From Brucellaceae bacterium (GTDB lineage: Bacteria; Pseudomonadota; Alphaproteobacteria; Rhizobiales; Rhizobiaceae), in contig JAIRVW010000257.1 in the NCBI GenBank assembly GCA_031253705.1, forward strand, positions 1 through 5,309: 5,309 bases of DNA. The letters are read 5' to 3'. The position numbers were made by a program, and so were the translations under genes. Every line of letters begins with the position of its first letter. Position 1 is the stretch's first letter. Under the pieces are notes generated by a model, which had not been told where the DNA came from, ran no database searches, and worked only from the letters and a program-made list of their open reading frames with translations. Positions 1-5,309 of this stretch are shown piece by piece.

Positions 1-483
1 CTTGGTTTCCAGCTCAATACCCGTGCGCAAATGTTCTGGCTGGAGCCTGATCTGCCAACCAGCCTTGCGCCACGCAAACGCCCGCGCACCACACTCACCC
101 CGTCACTGGCCAGCTATCAGGGCAAGCCGCGGCTTGTCTTCGGCACGCCGGGCGGCGATCAGCAGGACCAGTGGCAGCTGCTGCTCTTCCTGCGCCGTGT
201 GCATCACGGCCTGAACCTGCAGGAAGGCATTGATCTGCCACTGTTCCATACCATGCATTTCCCGTCATCCTTCTACCCGCGCGAAGCTATTCCGGGTCGC
301 CTTGTGATTGAAAGAACCATCGGCGAGGCCGTGCTCAATGACCTGAAATCCCGCGGTCATGATCTTGAAGTCGTTGATGAATGGTCTGTCGGACGATTAA
401 CCGCTGCAGAACGTGAGAATAACGGGTTGCTGCGCGCTGCCGCAACGCCGCGTCTGATGCAGGCATATGCAATCGGACGATAA
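1..483 (+). CDS. Gamma-glutamyltransferase family protein, C-terminal part (5' end outside window)
   Basis: This is the last 160 codons of a gamma-glutamyltransferase (GGT) family enzyme. These N-terminal nucleophile hydrolases cleave the gamma-glutamyl bond of glutathione and related compounds, or transfer the glutamyl group. The frame is open from base 1 (LGFQLNTRAQMFWLEP...), so the start is upstream; the Met at 31 is internal. The visible part matches the end of the small subunit. It has the KRPRTTLTPSL block (visible residues 26-36), then GTPGGDQQDQW (48-58), whose Gly-Gly pair corresponds to the oxyanion-hole glycines of the family. The catalytic Thr and the autocleavage site lie outside the window. 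The GDQQDQW form resembles GGT-like acylases rather than E. coli Ggt, so the exact substrate is uncertain. It is probably the first visible gene of an operon with the TSUP and ABC ATPase genes, ending 16 bp before the TSUP start. Family assignment is confident; substrate is inferred. Confidence 0.9.
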   Translation, partial: LGFQLNTRAQMFWLEPDLPTSLAPRKRPRTTLTPSLASYQGKPRLVFGTPGGDQQDQWQLLLFLRRVHHGLNLQEGIDLPLFHTMHFPSSFYPREAIPGRLVIERTIGEAVLNDLKSRGHDLEVVDEWSVGRLTAAERENNGLLRAAATPRLMQAYAIGR

Positions 484-486
484 AGC

Positions 487-490
487 GGAG
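487..490 (+). promoter_or_regulatory. Ribosome binding site that decides the GTG start of the TSUP gene
   Basis: A GGAG motif lies just after the GGT stop codon. It is 9 bases before the GTG at 500, a good spacing. It is 15 bases before the in-frame ATG at 506, which is long, and only 1 base before an ATG at 492, which is too short. The ATG at 492 would encode just Met-His-Lys before a TGA (501-503) that overlaps the GTG start. GTG at 500 is therefore the preferred start, with ATG at 506 as the alternative. Confidence 0.6.
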
Positions 491-499
491 AATGCATAA

Positions 500-1354
500 G
501 TGATTATGGGTATTGAAATACAGGAGCTGCTCTGGCTGGCTCTGGCCATGCTGGCAGCCGGTGGTATCACCGGCCTGCTCGCAGGCCTGTTTGGCGTCGG
601 CGGCGGTACGGTTGCCGTTCCGGTGCTTTATGAACTTTTCCGCGTTATGGGTGTTCCCGAGCAGGTGCTGATGCCGCTGAGTATCGGCACGTCGCTTGCC
701 ATTATTATTCCGACCTCGATCCGCTCTTACAAAGCCCACCTCGCCCGCGGCATGGTGGATACCAGCCTGCTGAAACTCTGGGCAATACCGGTGGTTGCAG
801 GCGTGATCATCGGCAGTGTTATTGCCCGTTTTGCACCGGCAGAAGTGTTTAAATTCATCTTCATTCTGGTGGCCGGTGTTTCCGCCATCCGCCTGCTTTT
901 CGGTAAAGACAGCTGGAAATTTGCCGACCAGCTACCGGGCAAACCGGCTATCCGTTTTTGTGGCCTGATTATCGGTGTTTTGTCATCACTTATGGGGATC
1001 GGCGGCGGACAGCTCTCCAACCTGTTTATGACCTTTTACAACCGCCCGATCCATCAGGCGGTTGCCACATCATCGGGCTTAGGCATTCTAATCTCGATAC
1101 CCGGTGCGCTCGGTTATATTTATGCCGGCTGGCCGCGCGCGGCAGAGTTTCCGGATATTGCCGCGCTCCAGCCTCCGCTGGCACTGGGCTATGTTTCTCT
1201 GCTGGGTTTCCTGCTGTTCATTCCCACCAGTATTTACGCTGCACCAATCGGCGTCAAACTGGCACACAGCCTGTCAAAACGAAAACTCGAAGTCTCTTTC
1301 GGCATCTTTCTGCTGCTGATCTGTCTGCGTTTTCTGGTCAGCGTCTTTTATTGA
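500..1354 (+). CDS. TSUP family (TauE/SafE) membrane permease
   Basis: This encodes a complete 284-residue inner-membrane protein of the TSUP family (Pfam TauE/SafE), whose known members move sulfite, sulfoacetate, thiosulfate or other organosulfur anions. The family hallmark is visible: two homologous halves, each with a glycine-rich motif at the end of a hydrophobic helix, GLFGVGGG at residues 29-36 and SLMGIGGG at 163-170. The first is followed by a PVLYELF-type segment and the second by NLFMTFYNRP. About eight hydrophobic stretches can be read (near residues 10-31, 36-47, 56-73, 93-110, 116-134, 152-170, 189-209 and 228-248), with another at the C-terminus (about 266-283). The length is typical. 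It starts with GTG, chosen from the ribosome binding site at 487-490. It lies 16 bp after the GGT gene and 15 bp before the ABC ATPase, so it is very probably co-transcribed with both. That setting favours a sulfur-containing substrate, perhaps sulfite released during glutathione or cysteine breakdown. The substrate and direction of transport are inference. Confidence 0.93.
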   Translation: MIMGIEIQELLWLALAMLAAGGITGLLAGLFGVGGGTVAVPVLYELFRVMGVPEQVLMPLSIGTSLAIIIPTSIRSYKAHLARGMVDTSLLKLWAIPVVAGVIIGSVIARFAPAEVFKFIFILVAGVSAIRLLFGKDSWKFADQLPGKPAIRFCGLIIGVLSSLMGIGGGQLSNLFMTFYNRPIHQAVATSSGLGILISIPGALGYIYAGWPRAAEFPDIAALQPPLALGYVSLLGFLLFIPTSIYAAPIGVKLAHSLSKRKLEVSFGIFLLLICLRFLVSVFY

Positions 1355-1369
1355 TAGAAAGGTTTCCGC

Positions 1370-3211
<1,842 letters not shown>

Positions 3212-3235
3212 ACCGCCGCAATCACAGCCAAGATA

Positions 3236-3265
3236 CTGATCCTGAAGCCTGCGGCTCAGGATCAG
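3236..3265 (+). terminator. Hairpin downstream of the ABC ATPase, possible (bidirectional) terminator
   Basis: The arms CTGATCCTGA (3236-3245) and TCAGGATCAG (3256-3265) pair over 10 bp. After one bulged A (3246), three further G-C pairs close a TGC loop (3250-3252). It starts 24 bases after the ATPase stop codon, and on the other strand about 60 bases after the stop of the orphan gene, so it could end transcription from both sides. No clear T-run follows on either strand (only TTTAATCTTT from 3276 on the + strand). It may instead be a 3'-stabilising or Rho-assisted structure. Confidence 0.5.
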
Positions 3266-3324
3266 CACTCCGGTGTTTAATCTTTACCCGTCAGAACCAG
3301 CCAAGTTACCTGCTTGTTTGTCCG

Positions 3325-3855
3325 TTAATCCGGATCTTCCATAATGCTATCAATAAACTCCTCCATCGTCATCGCCAGGATTGGATTTCGCATCATATTC
3401 CGGCGCGCTAAATCTTGATTATAACGATTACGCGCATAGGGAAGTGCATTATTAAATACTTCTCTCATAAATATACGCCTCCTGTTCACAGTAAGACGTA
3501 AATGAGGAAGTATTCTCATCTTATAATTATCGATAGTTATCGGAAAATCATGATTTCTTAAAACATATCGTCGCTCTGCTCTTACAAAACCTCTGGCATT
3601 ATTTGTATTTACAAAGCCAAACTTAACTATCAAATGTTGAATACCAGAAGGAATACTCATCGTTCTTGGAGGTATACGATAATTCGGATCATCTCTCAGA
3701 CACATTAAATTCACATTATTAGGAACATTTAATTCTAATGAACATATTTCATTATTGAGTAAATATTGTTTAATAATCGAATCATGGATTCTGACCCCCG
3801 CATTATTGTAGTGCGGCTCACACCAGGAATAAAAATACTGTTCATAAATTCGCAT
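3325..3855 (-). CDS. Hypothetical protein of unknown function, low-GC orphan gene
   Basis: I do not recognise this 176-residue protein. It starts at the first ATG after an in-frame TGA (3880-3882), with a weak GGGA ribosome binding site (3863-3866) seven bases upstream, and ends in TAA. There is no signal peptide, membrane segment or familiar catalytic motif. The N-terminus is aromatic-rich (MRIYEQYFYSWCEPHY) and residues 17-58 are rich in Asn. Residues 88-156 are strongly basic, with clusters RAERR (92-96), NRRR (124-127) and ARRNMMR (150-156), and the tail is acidic (MEEFIDSIMEDPD). That layout could suit a soluble nucleic-acid or protein-binding product, but this is speculation. Base composition differs strongly from both neighbours: three 60-base lines inside it count about 35%, 28% and 20% GC, against 55% in a line of the ATPase gene. 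This supports horizontal acquisition. Length, start and intact frame favour a real gene, though expression is unproven. It may be narrowly distributed or the remnant of a larger acquired module. Confidence 0.65.
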   Translation of the reverse strand: MRIYEQYFYSWCEPHYNNAGVRIHDSIIKQYLLNNEICSLELNVPNNVNLMCLRDDPNYRIPPRTMSIPSGIQHLIVKFGFVNTNNARGFVRAERRYVLRNHDFPITIDNYKMRILPHLRLTVNRRRIFMREVFNNALPYARNRYNQDLARRNMMRNPILAMTMEEFIDSIMEDPD

Positions 3856-3984
3856 GTTATTATCCCGTTGTTTGATTTTTCAAACCACTAAAACGCAGAT
3901 AATAACACTTAAGCTGAGATAGTCTTACACCCAAAAATAGGGCGCAATATATACCTAAAATACAGTAAAAGTACTACTCTATAC
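3340..3984. other. Low-GC island in the convergent junction
   Basis: From roughly 3340, and clearly from about 3410, to the palindrome at 3985 the sequence is AT-rich, in contrast with the balanced composition of the genes on either side. It contains the orphan gene and its 130-base upstream region (3856-3984), in which I see no second gene and no convincing promoter hexamer pair. I find no transposase, integrase, tRNA target or obvious flanking direct repeat, so how it arrived cannot be read from this window. Confidence 0.6.
3863..3885 (-). promoter_or_regulatory. Small leader hairpin next to the ribosome binding site of the orphan gene
   Basis: On the - strand a 6-bp inverted repeat, GTTTGA (3885-3880) and TCAAAC (3875-3870), is separated by four A residues. 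It lies four bases before the GGGA ribosome binding site (3866-3863) of the orphan gene. The in-frame TGA that limits the start sits inside it. It could be a weak operator-like dyad or leader stem, but in AT-rich DNA such a short repeat may be chance. Confidence 0.3.
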
Positions 3985-4014
3985 AATTAAGGCCGGTTTT
4001 AACCGGCCTTAATT
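3985..4014 (-). terminator. Long inverted repeat, probable terminator of the substrate-binding protein gene
   Basis: The arms AATTAAGGCCGGTT (3985-3998) and AACCGGCCTTAATT (4001-4014) are perfectly complementary over 14 bp around a two-base TT centre, so the practical loop is probably 4-6 bases. The structure begins seven bases after the stop of the binding-protein gene on the - strand. It has a GC-rich core (GGCCGG/CCGGCC) flanked by A/T tracts; transcripts in either direction run from the stem into UUAAUU. This is a typical shape for an intrinsic terminator that works both ways. It also marks the upper edge of the low-GC island. Confidence 0.8.
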
Positions 4015-4021
4015 ACTAACT

Positions 4022-5309
4022 TTATTTTACCGGCTTGATATTCATTGCCAGCGTATCTTCATCAGCACGCGGTGTCAGTTCCACCTTGTCCTTCTTCACA
4101 GCCCATGCGCTGAGCTGAATGGCCAGCGGCAGATCAGGACGATCTGTTGCTACCAGATTATTCGCTTTTTCAAGCAAAGTGCGGCGCTCATCTGCATCCA
4201 TCGCAGCGGCGGCATCTTCAATCAGCTTATCCATCTCCGGATTGGCATAGCCGCGCACGTTAAACGCACCCAGCGATTTTGCTGGTTCATTGGAATGCAT
4301 CAGCGAAGACAGCATGTAATTGGCTTCACCGGTCAGTGTGCCCCAGCTTGCCATGTAGAGTGAATATTCACCACGGGTTTTCGCAGGATTGAACACCGCT
4401 GCCGGAACACCGTTCACATCCGCCGTAATACCGATTGCGGCCAGCATCTGTGCAATTGTCGGCCCCAGCTCATTCGGCATACGGTCATTCGAATATCTCA
4501 GCGTGATTTTGAAACCATCCGGATAGCCTGCTTCAGTGAGCAGCTCTTTTGCCCGTTTCACATTGAATTCAGGCGCCTGCAGCGACTTGTCATAACCGAA
4601 AATATTGGAAGTCACCAATTGTGTCGGTACGGCTGCCATGCCTTCCAGCGCAAATTCAACAATGGTTTCGCGGTCAATCGCCAGATCAAAAGCCTCTCTC
4701 ACACGCGGATCAAGCAGCGGGTTTTTATCCAGCTTGCTACCGTCCTTGGCGAAAACCATCGGGCTTTTTTCGCGAAAATCAAATTCCAGATAGCTGATAT
4801 AAATGCTCTCGTTTTTAACGACAGTCAGAGCAGAATCCTGCTCAAGCACAGGAACATCCGAAGCAGGCACTTTGGAAATTACATCAACCTGACCGGCTTT
4901 CAGCTGTGCCACGCGGGCGGCATCATTCGGAATTTCCTTACGGATAACGCGATCCCAAGGCTGCGCACCGCCCCAATAACCGTCAAAACGCTCCAAAACC
5001 AGATCCTGTGTCGGCGCCCATGAAACGAATTTATAAGGGCCGGTGCCGATGGTTGCCTTACCGGTGTTGAAGCCTTCCGCAGCCGTTTCCTGCGTTGAAT
5101 AGGCCGCAGCCGCTTTATGCGAGGTGATAAACAGGCGGATAAAATCATTCGGCAAGGTCGGTGCAGCAGAATTTGTTGTTACACGCACAGTCAGCGGATC
5201 CACAACTTCTACGGACTTAACGCGGCGCACAAAAATCGTTGCCGGATTTGGCCCTGTCACATGCGGAATACGCTCGATGGAGAATTTCACATCTTCCGCC
5301 GTAAAATCC
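4022..5309 (-). CDS. Periplasmic peptide-type ABC transporter substrate-binding protein (SBP_bac_5), 5' end outside window
   Basis: This is the C-terminal 428 codons of a family 5 extracellular solute-binding protein, the periplasmic receptor for dipeptide, oligopeptide, nickel or glutathione ABC importers. The frame stays open to the window edge, reading DFTAEDVKFSIER, a conserved block found about 100 residues into such proteins. The GTG at 5290 is therefore an internal Val codon, not a start, and the missing part should hold the signal peptide. Other family blocks, numbered from that Val, are GTGPYKF (82-88), DGYW followed by WDRVI, a DPRVREAFDLAIDRETIVE segment, and a KELLTEAGYPDGF segment. 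The ending ELTPRADEDTLAMNIKP is in keeping with alphaproteobacterial members. The gene converges on the GsiA-like ATPase and is the last gene of its own transcript, closed by the inverted repeat at 3985-4014. It may supply the substrate to that ATPase, but it could belong to a separate transporter. Permeases would be expected above 5309. Family is confident; ligand is unknown. Confidence 0.93.
   Translation of the reverse strand, partial: DFTAEDVKFSIERIPHVTGPNPATIFVRRVKSVEVVDPLTVRVTTNSAAPTLPNDFIRLFITSHKAAAAYSTQETAAEGFNTGKATIGTGPYKFVSWAPTQDLVLERFDGYWGGAQPWDRVIRKEIPNDAARVAQLKAGQVDVISKVPASDVPVLEQDSALTVVKNESIYISYLEFDFREKSPMVFAKDGSKLDKNPLLDPRVREAFDLAIDRETIVEFALEGMAAVPTQLVTSNIFGYDKSLQAPEFNVKRAKELLTEAGYPDGFKITLRYSNDRMPNELGPTIAQMLAAIGITADVNGVPAAVFNPAKTRGEYSLYMASWGTLTGEANYMLSSLMHSNEPAKSLGAFNVRGYANPEMDKLIEDAAAAMDADERRTLLEKANNLVATDRPDLPLAIQLSAWAVKKDKVELTPRADEDTLAMNIKPVK

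Noticed and set aside
335..739. 134-codon open frame on the - strand across the GGT end and the TSUP start
   Set aside because: It spans two well-supported + strand genes and their intergenic gap, and has no recognisable protein motif.
3340..3984. Insertion sequence or phage fragment
   Set aside because: The AT-rich island carries no transposase or integrase-like frame. I found no matching terminal inverted repeats at its two ends and no obvious target-site duplication.
3886..3984. Sigma-70-like promoter for the orphan gene on the - strand
   Set aside because: Several AT-rich hexamers exist (for example TATATT and TTGTAT), but none form a -35/-10 pair with both good sequence and 16-18 bp spacing, so I do not report one.
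4619..5023. 134-codon + strand frame antisense to the substrate-binding protein gene
   Set aside because: The opposite strand carries conserved SBP_bac_5 blocks throughout; this frame is a shadow.
5288..5290. GTG as the start codon of the binding-protein gene
   Set aside because: The frame continues to the window edge and reads DFTAED directly before this Val, completing the conserved FTAEDVKFSIER block. The true start is outside the window.

Overview
The window looks like a chromosomal metabolic locus from an alphaproteobacterium. A Brucellaceae/Ochrobactrum-like member of the Hyphomicrobiales (Rhizobiales) is my best guess. That guess rests on the style of the proteins and on a base composition near the mid-50s % GC in the conserved genes (33 of 60 bases at 1861-1920), not on any marker gene, so the taxonomy is an inference.

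Region by region: positions 1-483 hold the C-terminal part of a gamma-glutamyltransferase (GGT) family protein whose start lies before the window. Sixteen bases later comes a complete TSUP (TauE/SafE) membrane permease (500-1354). Fifteen bases after that comes a complete 613-residue double ATPase (1370-3211) of the dipeptide/oligopeptide/glutathione ABC importer class, closest in its motifs to GsiA. All three read on the + strand with short gaps and look like one operon. It is followed by a hairpin (3236-3265). On the - strand, a partial periplasmic substrate-binding protein of the SBP_bac_5 family (4022 to beyond 5309) converges on this operon and ends in a long inverted repeat (3985-4014) that is probably its terminator.

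Between the two convergent units, from about 3340 to 3984, is a low-GC stretch holding one - strand ORF of 176 codons (3325-3855). I do not recognise it. Its composition (about 20-35% GC in the lines counted) differs sharply from its neighbours, which suggests a horizontally acquired orphan gene placed in the convergent junction.

How the genes could work together (inference): the double ATPase would power import of glutathione or another small peptide delivered by a periplasmic binding protein. The GGT would cleave or transfer the gamma-glutamyl bond. The TSUP protein would move a sulfur-containing anion or organosulfonate across the inner membrane. Together this suggests salvage of glutathione or gamma-glutamyl peptides as a sulfur, nitrogen or carbon source. 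No permease subunits are in the window; if linked, they most likely lie upstream of the binding protein, beyond 5309. I found no RNA genes, CRISPR array, insertion sequence or recognisable defence system.
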